From: Hyphomicrobiales bacterium
Lineage (GTDB): Bacteria > Pseudomonadota > Alphaproteobacteria > Rhizobiales > Beijerinckiaceae
DNA length: 64,000 nucleotides
Assembly: GCA_900470095.1 (NCBI GenBank)
Contig: UBZM01000023.1
Span: forward strand, 124,001-188,000
Reading direction: 5' to 3'
Shown here in pieces: positions 1 to 8,286 of this stretch. A program made the translations under genes and the position numbers. The notes beneath the pieces were generated by a model, which had not been told where the DNA came from, made no database searches, and worked only from the letters and a program-made list of their open reading frames with translations. Position 1 is the first letter of the stretch; the number at the start of each line of letters is the position of its first letter.

Positions 1-308
1 TCTCGGCGCTCAGCACCGGCGCCTTCCGATCCGTGACCGAACTGGCCGAGCGTTTTGCGCTGGAGCGCACCTCGCTCACCCGCAATCTGCAATTGCTCGC
101 TGCGGAAGCGCTGATCGAGCCGCTGGAGTGCAAGGGCAGGGCCCTGGTCTATGGCGTGACCGACAAGGGCCGAGCGGCGATCGAGGTCGCGATCCCTTAC
201 TGGCAGGCAGCGCAGGAGCGCATCGAGGGCGGGCTTGGCCGGGAAAGGTGGAACGAGACCCGCGATGGCCTGCGGGCCCTGCGGCGGGTTGCCCGCGGCG
301 CGACCTGA
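1..308 (+). CDS. MarR-family transcriptional regulator, 5'-truncated
   Basis: This is the C-terminal ~101 residues of a winged-helix regulator that begins before the window. The frame is open from base 3, so an internal GTG at 33 is not the true start. The visible part has the recognition-helix region (LAERFALERTSLTRNLQLL), the beta wing (LVYGVTDKGRAAI) and the start of the C-terminal dimerisation helix. These are typical of MarR proteins, which usually repress neighbouring genes and respond to small aromatic or oxidant ligands. The target cannot be judged because the upstream side is missing; the thioesterase gene 81 bases downstream could be co-regulated. Confidence 0.75.
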   Translation, partial: SALSTGAFRSVTELAERFALERTSLTRNLQLLAAEALIEPLECKGRALVYGVTDKGRAAIEVAIPYWQAAQERIEGGLGRERWNETRDGLRALRRVARGAT

Positions 309-389
309 ACGCTGTCTCGGGCGGACGCGGATCTTGACCACGCGCGACTTCCCGGTAACGTGTATCTGCACGTTTATCGAGGGCTGCTC

Positions 390-875
390 ATGTCGCGACA
401 GATCGGCGTCGTCTCACGCGAGGTCTTGCTGGCCGAAGACGGTGTGTCCTTCCTGCGTGGCATGATGGAGGGGCGCCATCCCGGCGCGCCCTTCGCCGAT
501 GCCATGGATTTCGATCTCGCAGAGGTCGAGGAGGGGCGGGTGGTGTTCGTCGGCAAGCCGTCGGCGCGCTATTTCAATCCGCTTGGCACCATCCATGGCG
601 GCTGGACCGCGACGATCCTCGATTCAGCCATGGCCTGCGCCGCTCACGCGACGCTGAAGGCCGGCGAGGGCTACACGACGCTCGAGATGAAGATCAACTA
701 TGTCCGCCCGGTGATGCCGGGTGGAGGGATCGTTCGTTGCGAAGGCAAGCTGATCCATCGCGGCGGCACGATCGCGACGACCGAGGGCAGGCTCACCGAC
801 GAGCGCGGCAAGCTGCTCGCGCATGGCACCGAAACCTGCATGATCTTTCCGGTCGGCATTGCGGCAGGCCGCTGA
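390..875 (+). CDS. PaaI-type hotdog-fold thioesterase
   Basis: A 161-residue single-domain hotdog protein of the PaaI/YdiI thioesterase family, expected to hydrolyse acyl- or aroyl-CoA thioesters in the cytoplasm. The signature loop and helix start (PLGTIHGGW, with HGG at residues 69-71) is followed by a hydrophobic hotdog helix and the strand YTTLEMKINYVRPV, typical of the family. The ATG at 390 gives the usual family length; a GTG at 360 would add ten residues with no resemblance to the family. It lies downstream of the MarR fragment in the same direction. The substrate is not predictable from sequence. Confidence 0.8.
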   Translation: MSRQIGVVSREVLLAEDGVSFLRGMMEGRHPGAPFADAMDFDLAEVEEGRVVFVGKPSARYFNPLGTIHGGWTATILDSAMACAAHATLKAGEGYTTLEMKINYVRPVMPGGGIVRCEGKLIHRGGTIATTEGRLTDERGKLLAHGTETCMIFPVGIAAGR

Positions 876-937
876 GGTGGCGTCGTCCAGCGGTTCTTGA
901 CTAGGATACGCGCCGATGGCCCGGAGCCGAACGGTTC

Positions 938-1351
938 ATGCAATTCGCGGCGTTTCAGGATCGCGCGGTCGAGGCAGCATTCGAGTCATGCGCTGAGCCG
1001 CTGAGAGTGCCGCTATTGCGGTTGCGTCAACTCATCCTCGACACAGGCGCCGGGACGACCGGGCTCGGCGGACTCGTCGAAACCCTGAAATGGGGCGAAC
1101 CTGCCTATCTCCCTGTGAAGCTTCGTGTGGGGACGACTATACGGGTGGCTGCGCTGAAAGGATCGAGCAAGCACTACGCGATGTATGTCCATTGTCAGAC
1201 GACACTGGTCGAGACCTTCGCGTGTCACTACCCCGATACCTTTCGCTTCGAAGGCAGACGGGCCCTCGTCTTCCAGCAGGATGAAGAGATCCCCGTCGGA
1301 CCGCTTGAGCACTGCATCGGACTCGCGCTGACCTACTACCGCTGGCGCTAA
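938..1351 (+). CDS. DUF1801 domain protein
   Basis: A 137-residue protein matching the DUF1801 (YdhG-like) fold: an N-terminal helix, then LGGLVETLKWGEPAYL, which is the family's typical 'E-x-x-K-W-x-x-P' segment, followed by strands around residues 65-90. The biochemical role of the family is not established. It is a single-gene unit convergent with the AraC regulator. Its TAA stop codon (1349-1351) is the first three bases of the intergenic repeat at 1349-1451, so the native C-terminus may have been set by insertion of that element. Confidence 0.65.
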   Translation: MQFAAFQDRAVEAAFESCAEPLRVPLLRLRQLILDTGAGTTGLGGLVETLKWGEPAYLPVKLRVGTTIRVAALKGSSKHYAMYVHCQTTLVETFACHYPDTFRFEGRRALVFQQDEEIPVGPLEHCIGLALTYYRWR

Positions 1352-1451
1352 AGCATCGGTCCGAAAGTGGATTGCGGTTTTCGGGAAAGCCGATGTGAAC
1401 CATAATGGGTTAGATCATCGGGCCGGATACGATTTCCGATCCGATGATCTA
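1349..1451 (+). repeat. Intergenic two-hairpin repeat, subfamily A, copy A1
   Basis: A 103-base element between two convergent genes. It begins TAAAGCATCGG and, read from the other strand, ends TAGATCATCGG. The left half pairs CATCGG with CCGATG around an AAAGTGG...CGGTTTTCGG core; the right half pairs GATCATCGG with CCGATGATC. The same structure recurs in inverse orientation at 4085, 27611 and 36315. The first three bases are the stop codon of the DUF1801 gene, and the last three (read on the minus strand) are the stop codon of the AraC gene. From memory the layout resembles the RIME mosaic elements of rhizobia. Confidence 0.85.
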
Positions 1452-2261
1452 GGACCGGGCGCGATAGGCACGCGGACTGGCTCCCATCACCTGCCGGAAG
1501 CGGCGGTTGAAGGTCGAGAGATCCCCGAACCCTGCATCGAAGGCGATGTTCGCGATCGTGAGGTCGGACTGGCGTAGCATCATCGCTGCGCTGTGCATCC
1601 GCGTTCGCAGCAGGAACTGGTGCGGCGTCATGCCGATGAGCGTCCGGAAGGTCCGCAGAAAGTGATAGCGGCTCATCGCTGCTTCGCGGGCGAGACCGGC
1701 TAGCGTCAACGGCTGCTCGCTTTCGGCTTCGATCAGACGCAATGCTCTGGTGACCCGGCGCGTGTCTTGGGCGCTGGGAGCGACGGCCGCCGTCGGCTCG
1801 CCGTTCTGCAGGGCTGCGACAGCGCCGGCAAGCCGGACCGCGATCTCCTCGAGCTGGATTGCATCGCCACGCGCAACCTCCGCTTCCGCGGCAAGCCGGG
1901 ACGATGCCAGGGACGGTGGCAGACAGGCCCGCGCAAATTCGAACCGCTTGGCGGCCGGGACGCCGGCCACGATGTCTTCCAGTTGTTCGGGCTCGAACTG
2001 GAAGGCGAGGCAGCGATCGCCCATCGCGTGTTCATGGCCGCATTCGAAGCACGTGCCTCGGTTTCCGAGCAGGATCGCGCCCGGTGCGAGCAGGGCGGTT
2101 CCGAGCGAAGAGCGGTACTGAAAGCTGCCCGCCGTGACGACAGCGATGCAGCAATGCTCATGCCGTTCCTCGAAAGCAGGATCGGAAGGGCCCGCGGTGC
2201 AGATGATGTCACGCACGCGCCAACCTGGGCCGGATGCCAGAAGTTGCGAAGTAGCGGTCAT
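1449..2261 (-). CDS. AraC-family transcriptional regulator
   Basis: A 270-residue regulator. Residues ~1-150 form a cupin-like sensory domain with several Cys and His (HEHCCIAVV, CFECGHEHAMGDRC). Residues ~168-270 hold the two AraC helix-turn-helices (LTLAGLAREAAMSRYHFLRTF and TIANIAFDAGFGDLSTFNRRF, split here by MTPHQFLLRTRM). The clustered Cys/His residues suggest a metal- or redox-responsive ligand pocket, which is inference. It is divergent from the lipocalin-like gene at 2344 with 82 bases between them, so that gene and the VOC gene after it are the most likely targets. Its stop codon lies in the repeat at 1349-1451. Confidence 0.85.
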   Translation of the reverse strand: MTATSQLLASGPGWRVRDIICTAGPSDPAFEERHEHCCIAVVTAGSFQYRSSLGTALLAPGAILLGNRGTCFECGHEHAMGDRCLAFQFEPEQLEDIVAGVPAAKRFEFARACLPPSLASSRLAAEAEVARGDAIQLEEIAVRLAGAVAALQNGEPTAAVAPSAQDTRRVTRALRLIEAESEQPLTLAGLAREAAMSRYHFLRTFRTLIGMTPHQFLLRTRMHSAAMMLRQSDLTIANIAFDAGFGDLSTFNRRFRQVMGASPRAYRARS

Positions 2262-2343
2262 CTCGATTCAGCAATTTTTCCCAAGCGCAAAGTGGTGAGA
2301 GCGGCCTAACTCGCGGCATTCTGCACAGCACTGGAGCCTGAAC

Positions 2344-2844
2344 ATGGCAGCGGCCATCACCACCCTGAAAGAGGTGCTCCACGCTGGCGGACCCGCGCCC
2401 GATCGGGCCGACAAGATGGGCCTTTACGGCTGGCTCATCGGGGCATGGACGATGGATGCCGTGATCGTCGCAGATGACGGCACTCGGCACGAAGGCAAGG
2501 GCGAGATCTGTTTCGGTTGGGTTCTGGGCGGACGCGCGATCCAGGATGTCTGGGTCCTGCCAGGCTTTTTCCATGGCACGACGCTGAGGGTCTACGATCC
2601 CGCGCTCGACGCCTGGCATATCCTCTGGAGCGACCCGCTGAAGCAGTACTACACGCGTCAGCTCGGTCGGGCCGAGGGGCCCGATATCGTCCAGCACGGC
2701 AAGCTGGAGGACGGCACGGCGATCCGCTGGCGCTTCACCGAGATCACGCCGAACGCGTTCCGCTGGCTCGGAGACCTTTCATCCGATGACGGGAAGACCT
2801 GGCGTCTCCAGGCCGATTTCCGCGCCCGGCGCGCTGCTTCCTGA
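2344..2844 (+). CDS. Hypothetical protein, lipocalin-like (DUF1579-type)
   Basis: A 166-residue soluble protein without signal peptide. The middle part reads as alternating beta strands with GTTLRVYDPALDAWHILW and AIRWRFTEITPNAFRW, the pattern of DUF1579 and related lipocalin-like proteins. These bind small molecules, but their function is undefined. The assignment rests on pattern only. It is divergent from the AraC regulator and is followed after 24 bases, with a GAGGAG ribosome-binding site, by a VOC protein. The pair probably forms one operon controlled by the AraC protein. Confidence 0.55.
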   Translation: MAAAITTLKEVLHAGGPAPDRADKMGLYGWLIGAWTMDAVIVADDGTRHEGKGEICFGWVLGGRAIQDVWVLPGFFHGTTLRVYDPALDAWHILWSDPLKQYYTRQLGRAEGPDIVQHGKLEDGTAIRWRFTEITPNAFRWLGDLSSDDGKTWRLQADFRARRAAS

Positions 2845-2868
2845 AGCCACCTCTCGAGGAGAACCACC

Positions 2869-3249
2869 ATGCTTGACCATGTTTCGATTGGCGTCCGCGA
2901 GATCGCCCGCACCAAGCGCTTCTACGACGCTTCGCTCAGAGCGCTCGGTTACCGCTGCCTGAGCCATGACGACAGTTCGCTCGGCTATGGCGGAGACGCT
3001 GTCGCCTTCTGGATCGGAACTGCCCAGGTCCCGGTTCCGCCGGATCCCGGTTCGAACCTGCACTTCTGCTTCGTGGCCCCCAGCCGGGCGAGCGTCGATG
3101 CCTTTCATGCCGCTGCGCTGAGCGCGGGCGGCATGGATAATGGCGCGCCGGGGCTGCGGGCGGATTACGGGCCGAACTATTACGCAGCCTTCACGATCGA
3201 CCCGGACGGCTACCGGATCGAGGCCTATTGCGGCCAGCCGGAGGGCTGA
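2869..3249 (+). CDS. VOC-family protein (glyoxalase/dioxygenase fold)
   Basis: A 126-residue single VOC module starting MLDHVSIGV, with a strong GAGGAG ribosome-binding site. The C-terminal strand YYAAFTIDPDGYRIEAYC is the diagnostic VOC ending, whose Glu (in RIEAY) is usually a metal ligand. The N-terminal His4 would be the partner ligand in a domain-swapped dimer. Such proteins include glyoxalases, ring-cleaving dioxygenases and antibiotic-sequestering proteins; this one belongs to the common uncharacterised group. It sits directly behind the lipocalin-like gene and is probably co-transcribed with it. Confidence 0.8.
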   Translation: MLDHVSIGVREIARTKRFYDASLRALGYRCLSHDDSSLGYGGDAVAFWIGTAQVPVPPDPGSNLHFCFVAPSRASVDAFHAAALSAGGMDNGAPGLRADYGPNYYAAFTIDPDGYRIEAYCGQPEG

Positions 3250-3282
3250 TGGATCGCTCGCTCTACGGTGGCGCCTCGCCTT

Positions 3283-3975
3283 TCAGTGCATCGGGGGAAG
3301 ATTGTGCGCGGCCCACTCGCTACGGGGAACCGCATCGCCGACGAGGAACTCGAAACCGGCGACCTTACTGCGATCGGGCGTGGTCTCGCATCTGAACCTG
3401 AGCCTGTACCATTGCCGCTTGCTGCGGAAGGCGGCGCCGTCGGCTTGCAGCATTCCGGCCAAGAGCCTGGTGTCAGCCATGGCATAGGCGACGACCCTGT
3501 CCGGTTGGAAGTCGGCTTTCCATGCCTGGATCTGGCTCATCGCTTCGAGGTTGCATAATTGCTCGATGCGCTCTGAGGGATCCAGCTGGGTCAGGGCTTC
3601 CCGCGCCTGCCGGCTGCGCGGCTCGGCAAGGATCTTGCCGGATAGCGGTCGTCTCGCCCGGATCATGACCGGCGCCGCGCTGACGGGAGGAGAATCGGGA
3701 CGCGGTTGCGGTGGCATCAGCGGCGCTGCGGCGGTGATCTCTGGCAGTGCAGGCTTGGGAGCTTCAGGAACAGGCTCCTGTTGCCTTGGTTCGGCCATGG
3801 CCTCGGCCTGCTGCGGCGTGACCAACTCGACGTCGATGCTGTCCTCCGGCGCCGGTTTCAACTGCTCGATATTTGGTAGCCAGATCAGAGCGCCCAAAAG
3901 ACCGAGATGCAGACAGAGCGAGCCGATGACGCCATGGGCTTGCGCTCCGGGACGCGGATATCCCGAGGATCTCAT
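3283..3975 (-). CDS. DUF930 protein with TonB-like N-terminus
   Basis: A 230-residue protein with a single N-terminal membrane segment (VIGSLCLHLGLLGALIWL, about residues 15-32), a proline- and glutamate-rich linker to about residue 105, and a C-terminal globular domain (ERIEQLCNLEAMSQIQAW ... WYRLRFRCE) that matches DUF930. Membrane anchor plus Pro-rich spacer is the layout of TonB/TolA periplasm-spanning proteins, but no ExbB or ExbD is nearby. DUF930 has no assigned biochemical activity and is largely rhizobial. It is convergent with the VOC gene and monocistronic. Confidence 0.7.
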   Translation of the reverse strand: MRSSGYPRPGAQAHGVIGSLCLHLGLLGALIWLPNIEQLKPAPEDSIDVELVTPQQAEAMAEPRQQEPVPEAPKPALPEITAAAPLMPPQPRPDSPPVSAAPVMIRARRPLSGKILAEPRSRQAREALTQLDPSERIEQLCNLEAMSQIQAWKADFQPDRVVAYAMADTRLLAGMLQADGAAFRSKRQWYRLRFRCETTPDRSKVAGFEFLVGDAVPRSEWAAHNLPPMH

Positions 3976-4084
3976 GGATCACAGCGCTGCCGCGACGAAG
4001 AACGCACTCACCGCCGGGCCCCTCCGTGCGCTGTTCGGAAAGCCGCAGAAGTCGCAATCAATCGGGCGCTTTTGCGGCAGCCGC

Positions 4085-4182
4085 TCGATCATCGGACCGG
4101 ATATCGTATCCGGTCCAATGATTTAACCTAATTGCATCGGCTTCCCCGAAGACCGCCATCCACTTTTCAGGCCGATGCTTTA
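4085..4182 (-). repeat. Intergenic two-hairpin repeat, subfamily A, copy A2
   Basis: A 98-base copy in opposite orientation to A1. Its right end (read on the minus strand) begins TAAAGCATCGG, and the TAA is the stop codon of the EamA transporter gene. The other end reads TCGATCATCGG on the plus strand, one base off the A1 terminus. The GGACCGGAT/ATCCGGTCC stem and the CATCGGC/GCCGATG stem are both visible. Confidence 0.85.
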
Positions 4183-5022
4183 GCGTCTGCTGACCGCAAC
4201 GGCGCCGGCGACGATCAAGACGGCGCCCGCATAGGTGGTCCAGAGCGGAATCTCGCCGAAGAAGGCAAACCCGAGCAGGCTCGCCCAGACAAGCGCCGTG
4301 TACTCGATTGGCGCGAGCCGCGATGCTGCTGCGCGAGCAAAGGCCGAGGTCAGCATGAGATGGCCGGCGACGCCGAGCAGGCCGGCGCTGAGATAGGCCA
4401 GCAGGTCCTTGCCGGTCATGGGCACGAAGGCGAGCCAGGCGGGAATGGCGAGGCAAAGCGCCGGCCCGCAATTCTGGAAGGCGACGATGACGGCCGGATG
4501 TTCCTTTACCGCGATCCGTCGCAGCAGGATCAGATTGAAGGCATAGGACACGGCCGAGAACAGGGCTGCGGCGACGCCGAGCTCCGCTCCGGTGACGCCG
4601 CCCTGCAGCCTGGGCCAGACCATGACAAGCATGCCCAGCAGGCCGAAGCCGAGGGCCTGGAAAATGCGCCCGTCGAGCCGTTCCTTGAGCAAAAATCCGC
4701 CGAGCAGGGCGACGAAGACTGGCGCGAGGAAGGACAGGGTGAGCGCCTCCGCCAGAGGCAGAACCGAGATGGAATAGAAAAAGCTGCCGGCAGTGAGCAC
4801 CACGAGCGGCACGCGCACGACATTGCCGACCAGGCTGCTGCGGGTCGGGAAGGCCGGGCGCACCGCCGCAAGCACGACGAGGGCGCAAAGGCCGCCCGCG
4901 GCAAAGCGCATGAACAGGGCAACGATGAAGGGATGGTGCTGCATCTGCGCCTTGATCACCGCGTCCATTGCGGTGAGCAGGGCAATGCCGAAGACGGCTC
5001 GGAGCGCTGTGCCTGCGGTCAT
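4180..5022 (-). CDS. EamA/DMT-superfamily transporter
   Basis: A 280-residue inner-membrane protein with about ten hydrophobic segments in two EamA repeats. An example of repeat one is FIVALFMRFAAGGLCALVVL; repeat two starts near GAELGVAAALFSAVSYAFNL. These drug/metabolite transporters export amino acids, purines or drugs. The start is set at 5022 because that ATG overlaps the stop of the upstream GNAT gene in ATGA form; the longer open frame to 5427 is only antisense-like extension through the GNAT gene. GNAT plus exporter is translationally coupled, which hints that both act on the same small molecule (inference). The stop codon lies in repeat A2. Confidence 0.85.
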   Translation of the reverse strand: MTAGTALRAVFGIALLTAMDAVIKAQMQHHPFIVALFMRFAAGGLCALVVLAAVRPAFPTRSSLVGNVVRVPLVVLTAGSFFYSISVLPLAEALTLSFLAPVFVALLGGFLLKERLDGRIFQALGFGLLGMLVMVWPRLQGGVTGAELGVAAALFSAVSYAFNLILLRRIAVKEHPAVIVAFQNCGPALCLAIPAWLAFVPMTGKDLLAYLSAGLLGVAGHLMLTSAFARAAASRLAPIEYTALVWASLLGFAFFGEIPLWTTYAGAVLIVAGAVAVSRR

Positions 5023-5522
5023 GCCGGTTGGCCGGTGAGGCGCTTGCGGAAATGGTACTCCCAGCTGAAGGAGATATCGCCGAGATAGCGCTGCCCGGGC
5101 CAGCGGACGAAGCCGTGCTTCTCGTAGAAGCGATGGCCGCGCGCAAAGCGGGCGTCGGACCACAGGATCATCTCTGCATGGTTGCCAGCTTCCGCGAAGC
5201 GCAGCGCCTCCGCGAAGAGCACCTGCGCCAGACCGGCGCCGCGCCAGGCGGGAGAAACATAGACCTTCGCAAGCTCGGCGGCATTCTGTTCGGGAACAGG
5301 AAAGATGCCGAGCGACCCCGCGATCCCGCCACCAGGCGCGTCTGCGATCCAGAGCCGGCCGCCCTTGGCCGCGAAATAGCTCGCCGGCCTCCGCAACTCG
5401 GGAAATTCCGACCAGTCGAAATGGCAATCGGGATATTCGGCGAAGCTCGCGGCGATCAGGGCGGCGAGCGGTTCGGAATCATCGTCGCGCGCGGCGCGAA
5501 GCGGCGGGAGGCTTGCGGTCAT
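5019..5522 (-). CDS. GNAT-family N-acetyltransferase
   Basis: A 167-residue acetyltransferase starting MTASLPPLR. Motif A of the family is clear: AELAKVYVSPAWRGAGLAQVLFAEA, where WRGAGLA is the acetyl-CoA pyrophosphate loop, followed by motif B (RGHRFYEKHGFV). The acceptor is unknown. The gene is upstream of, and overlaps by four bases, the EamA transporter, suggesting joint detoxification or export of an amine. The ATG at 5522 is preferred over one at 5570, which adds an atypical tail. Confidence 0.85.
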   Translation of the reverse strand: MTASLPPLRAARDDDSEPLAALIAASFAEYPDCHFDWSEFPELRRPASYFAAKGGRLWIADAPGGGIAGSLGIFPVPEQNAAELAKVYVSPAWRGAGLAQVLFAEALRFAEAGNHAEMILWSDARFARGHRFYEKHGFVRWPGQRYLGDISFSWEYHFRKRLTGQPA

Positions 5523-5743
5523 GGCGCAGCGATGCAGGCCAATCCGGATCGGCGCAAGGGGGAGGCGCAACCGCTGCGCGCATACCCTTCAGCTCAGCAA
5601 TGCAAATGCCGCATCGGCGGTCAGTTTCAGCGCCGCTGCGCCGGTCGCTCGGCATCAGCGGAATCCGGAACGCGAATGGCCAGATATTCGGCGCGCTTCC
5701 GCTTGGAAATGCACGAGCGGACGGTTAGGGCAGTTGTATATCG

Positions 5744-7237
5744 ATGATGTGGTTGCCGCGTGAGTCGCGCGGCAGCTTCGTGCTGCGCCATGACCGGGAT
5801 CATATGACTGTTCTCGTGCCCTTCATCATCAATGCCGGGCTGAATTTCGTTCTCGGTCTGCTCATTGCCTATTTTCTCGGGCCCGCGGCTTTTGGACTTT
5901 ACGCCATTGGCGCGGCCATCGTCGTGCTGGTCAACACCGCGCTGCTCGACTGGCTGAGGGTCTCGGCGATCCGCTTCTACTCCTTGGCGGCGCGCGAGAA
6001 GCAGCCGGAGATCCGTGCGACGCTGGATATCCTGGCGGCCGGCATCAGCATTGCCCTGTCCGGCCTGCTGGTCGCGGCGATCGTGGCGGGCATCGATTTC
6101 CGCCTGCCGGCGATGCTGCTTGCCGCTGCCGTGCTCGGCGGCATCGGGGCTGGGCTGTTCGACTATCACGGTGCGATCGCGCGCGCCCGCTTCCTCGACG
6201 CCGCCTACGCCAAGCTGATCATCGTCAAGAACGTTCTGGCGCTGATCCTGATGGTCGGCGGAGCCTGGGTCACGCACGATCCCGCCATTGTTCTGCTTGG
6301 CGGCCTGATCAGCGTGGTGGTGGCGCTGCTTCTCGTCCGGCGGGCGCTGGCCGATGCGCCGCTCTCGCTGTCGGCCTCCGACAAGGCTGTCGCCTGGAGC
6401 TTCTTCATCTATTCCCTGCCGCTGATCGGCAGCAATGCGGTCTATTCGCTGATCCCGCTGATCAACCGCTCCCTGCTCGCCGGTGCCTATGGCTTTGCCG
6501 AGGCCGGCTATTTCTCACTCGCCTCGGATATGGGGCTGAAGCTCTTCGGCACACTCGCCTCGACCCTGGAGATCGTGCTCTTGCGAGAGGTCATTCGCCT
6601 CGACGAGACGCGCGGGCGGCGGGCAGCATTGCGGCGCATTGCCGAGAACGTCGTCGTGGTCTTGATGGTGGCGCTCCCGGTCGCCGCCGGCCTCTGGCTT
6701 GTCCTGCCCGCCTTTGAACGGATTTTGGTGCCGCCGAGCTTTCACGGCCATTTCTCGGCCTATATGTCGATCCTGATCGCTGGCTTCGTAGCCCTGACGG
6801 TCTCGCAGGCCGCCTTCATCCCGGTCTTTCTCCTCGACAAGCGCACCCGCATCGCGCCCATGGCAACGGGCCTCGGCCTGGCCTGCAATCTGCTGCTGGT
6901 GCTCACTCCCTGGGGGGCGGCGGGACCGCAGCGTTACGCCTATGCGCAGGCGAGTGCCTTCATTGTCGCGCTTGGGGTGACTGCGGCTGCGGCACTCCGT
7001 TCGCTGCCGGTCTGGCCGTCACTGCGAGATTGCGCCTGCGTGCTCCTCGCCGTGCTGTCGATGGCTGCTGCAATCTGGCCGCTGTCTGGCCGTTTCGCTG
7101 CCCCCATCGAACTCGTGCTCCAGGTTGGCGTGGGGGCGCTCGTCTATGCGGTCGTCATCCTGGGCTGCGACGTGATGCGCAGCCGCACCCGGCTTTCCTT
7201 GTGGTGGGTCATGCGCAAGAGCCGTGCGGCCCGATGA
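5744..7237 (+). CDS. Polysaccharide flippase (Wzx/MOP superfamily)
   Basis: A 497-residue multi-pass membrane protein with 12-14 hydrophobic segments. The start FIINAGLNFVLGLLIAYFLGPAAFGLYAIG is the conserved first two helices of O-antigen and exopolysaccharide lipid-linked repeat-unit flippases. It would move undecaprenyl-linked oligosaccharides across the inner membrane. The start is uncertain: ATG 5744 gives 20 extra residues before the first helix, while ATG 5804 (MTVLVPFI) starts right at it; neither has a strong ribosome-binding site. No glycosyltransferases are adjacent, so it is an isolated member of a surface-polysaccharide system. The ugd gene 3 kb away may serve the same export pathway. 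Confidence 0.8.
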   Translation: MMWLPRESRGSFVLRHDRDHMTVLVPFIINAGLNFVLGLLIAYFLGPAAFGLYAIGAAIVVLVNTALLDWLRVSAIRFYSLAAREKQPEIRATLDILAAGISIALSGLLVAAIVAGIDFRLPAMLLAAAVLGGIGAGLFDYHGAIARARFLDAAYAKLIIVKNVLALILMVGGAWVTHDPAIVLLGGLISVVVALLLVRRALADAPLSLSASDKAVAWSFFIYSLPLIGSNAVYSLIPLINRSLLAGAYGFAEAGYFSLASDMGLKLFGTLASTLEIVLLREVIRLDETRGRRAALRRIAENVVVVLMVALPVAAGLWLVLPAFERILVPPSFHGHFSAYMSILIAGFVALTVSQAAFIPVFLLDKRTRIAPMATGLGLACNLLLVLTPWGAAGPQRYAYAQASAFIVALGVTAAAALRSLPVWPSLRDCACVLLAVLSMAAAIWPLSGRFAAPIELVLQVGVGALVYAVVILGCDVMRSRTRLSLWWVMRKSRAAR

Positions 7238-7452
7238 CACGGCAAGGTTTGCTCGATAGCCCGGTACCGGCCGAAGAGCTCTGCACGGTCACCCGAAACG
7301 CTTCGTTCACCGTCTCTCTAGGCGGGTTGCTAAGGTTAATTCGCTGAAGTCGCGCGATCGGTGGCGGAAACGCTGACGAAGCGGCAGCGATTCACCATTC
7401 CTTTGAGGGCGGCTCCCCAGGCTCTTCGCAGCTTGCTGAAGAGAGTTGCGTC

Positions 7453-8262
7453 ATGCGTCCCGTCCTGTTCGTTCCGCTCGCGATCCTGTCCGGGTTGTGC
7501 GCCACCAACGGCCCCGTCTCCGCGCAGAGCTACGGGCGGCCCGCCGATCCCCTGGTGACCGGCTCGACCGCGCGTGGCAACTACGGTGGCGGCTTCATCG
7601 AGATGCTGATGACTGGCCGTGACCCGACGCCCCAGGGTCGTGGCGGGGCGGTCTATAATCGGCCGGGCGGCTACTCCGCCTATGGCCAGCGCGTCGTGCC
7701 CGCGCAGGGCTATGGCACCGATCCGTTCGAGCAGGCATCCCAGCCGCGGGCTCCGGGGCGCCGCATGGCCGCGCTGGGTGAGCCCATGCAAATGGAGAGG
7801 CCAATCGAGCGCGTACTCGATCCGCGTTTCCAGAAGCAGGAAGTCGCCTATGACGGCCCGCACAAGCCGGGCACCATCGTCATCGACACGCCGCGGAAAT
7901 TCCTCTTTCTCGTCCAGCCTGGTGGCCGCGCCTTGCGTTATGGCATCGGCGTTGGGCGACCGGGCTTCGAATGGGCTGGCATGAAGGCCGTGACGCGCAA
8001 GGCGGAATGGCCGAGCTGGACGCCGCCGGCCGAGATGCTGAAACGCCGCCCGGATCTGCCTCGCTTCATGCCCGGTGGGCCCGAGAATCCGATGGGTGCG
8101 CGCGCGCTCTATCTCGGATCGTCGCTCTATCGAATCCATGGCACGAACGAGCCGCACACGATCGGTCAGGCCGTCTCCTCAGGCTGCATCCGCATGACCA
8201 ATGACGATGTGACGGACCTCTATGGCCGGGTGCGGGTCGGTGCAAAGGTGTTGGTGATCTGA
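7453..8262 (+). CDS. L,D-transpeptidase (YkuD), secreted
   Basis: A 269-residue protein with a Sec signal peptide (MRPVLFVPLAILSGLCA...VSAQ, cleavage near residue 25), a Gly/Pro-rich linker to about 110, then a YkuD catalytic domain. The active site is His229 in YRIHG and nucleophilic Cys245 in SSGCIRM. It should form 3-3 crosslinks in peptidoglycan or attach proteins to it in the periplasm. A second paralogue lies at 11760. Rhizobiales rely heavily on L,D-transpeptidases for polar growth, which fits with the growth-pole gene further on. Single gene; a plausible ribosome-binding site (AGAGA) precedes ATG 7453. Confidence 0.9.
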   Translation: MRPVLFVPLAILSGLCATNGPVSAQSYGRPADPLVTGSTARGNYGGGFIEMLMTGRDPTPQGRGGAVYNRPGGYSAYGQRVVPAQGYGTDPFEQASQPRAPGRRMAALGEPMQMERPIERVLDPRFQKQEVAYDGPHKPGTIVIDTPRKFLFLVQPGGRALRYGIGVGRPGFEWAGMKAVTRKAEWPSWTPPAEMLKRRPDLPRFMPGGPENPMGARALYLGSSLYRIHGTNEPHTIGQAVSSGCIRMTNDDVTDLYGRVRVGAKVLVI

Positions 8263-8286
8263 GGCGGCGCACCACCTGCGCAGCCG

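Noticed and set aside
7238-7452. TTAATTCGC near 7335 as a CtrA half-site and GGCAAGGTTTGCT near 7243 as a sigma-54 promoter.
   Set aside because: The first is only a half-site; the second has GG and GC two bases too close for RpoN.
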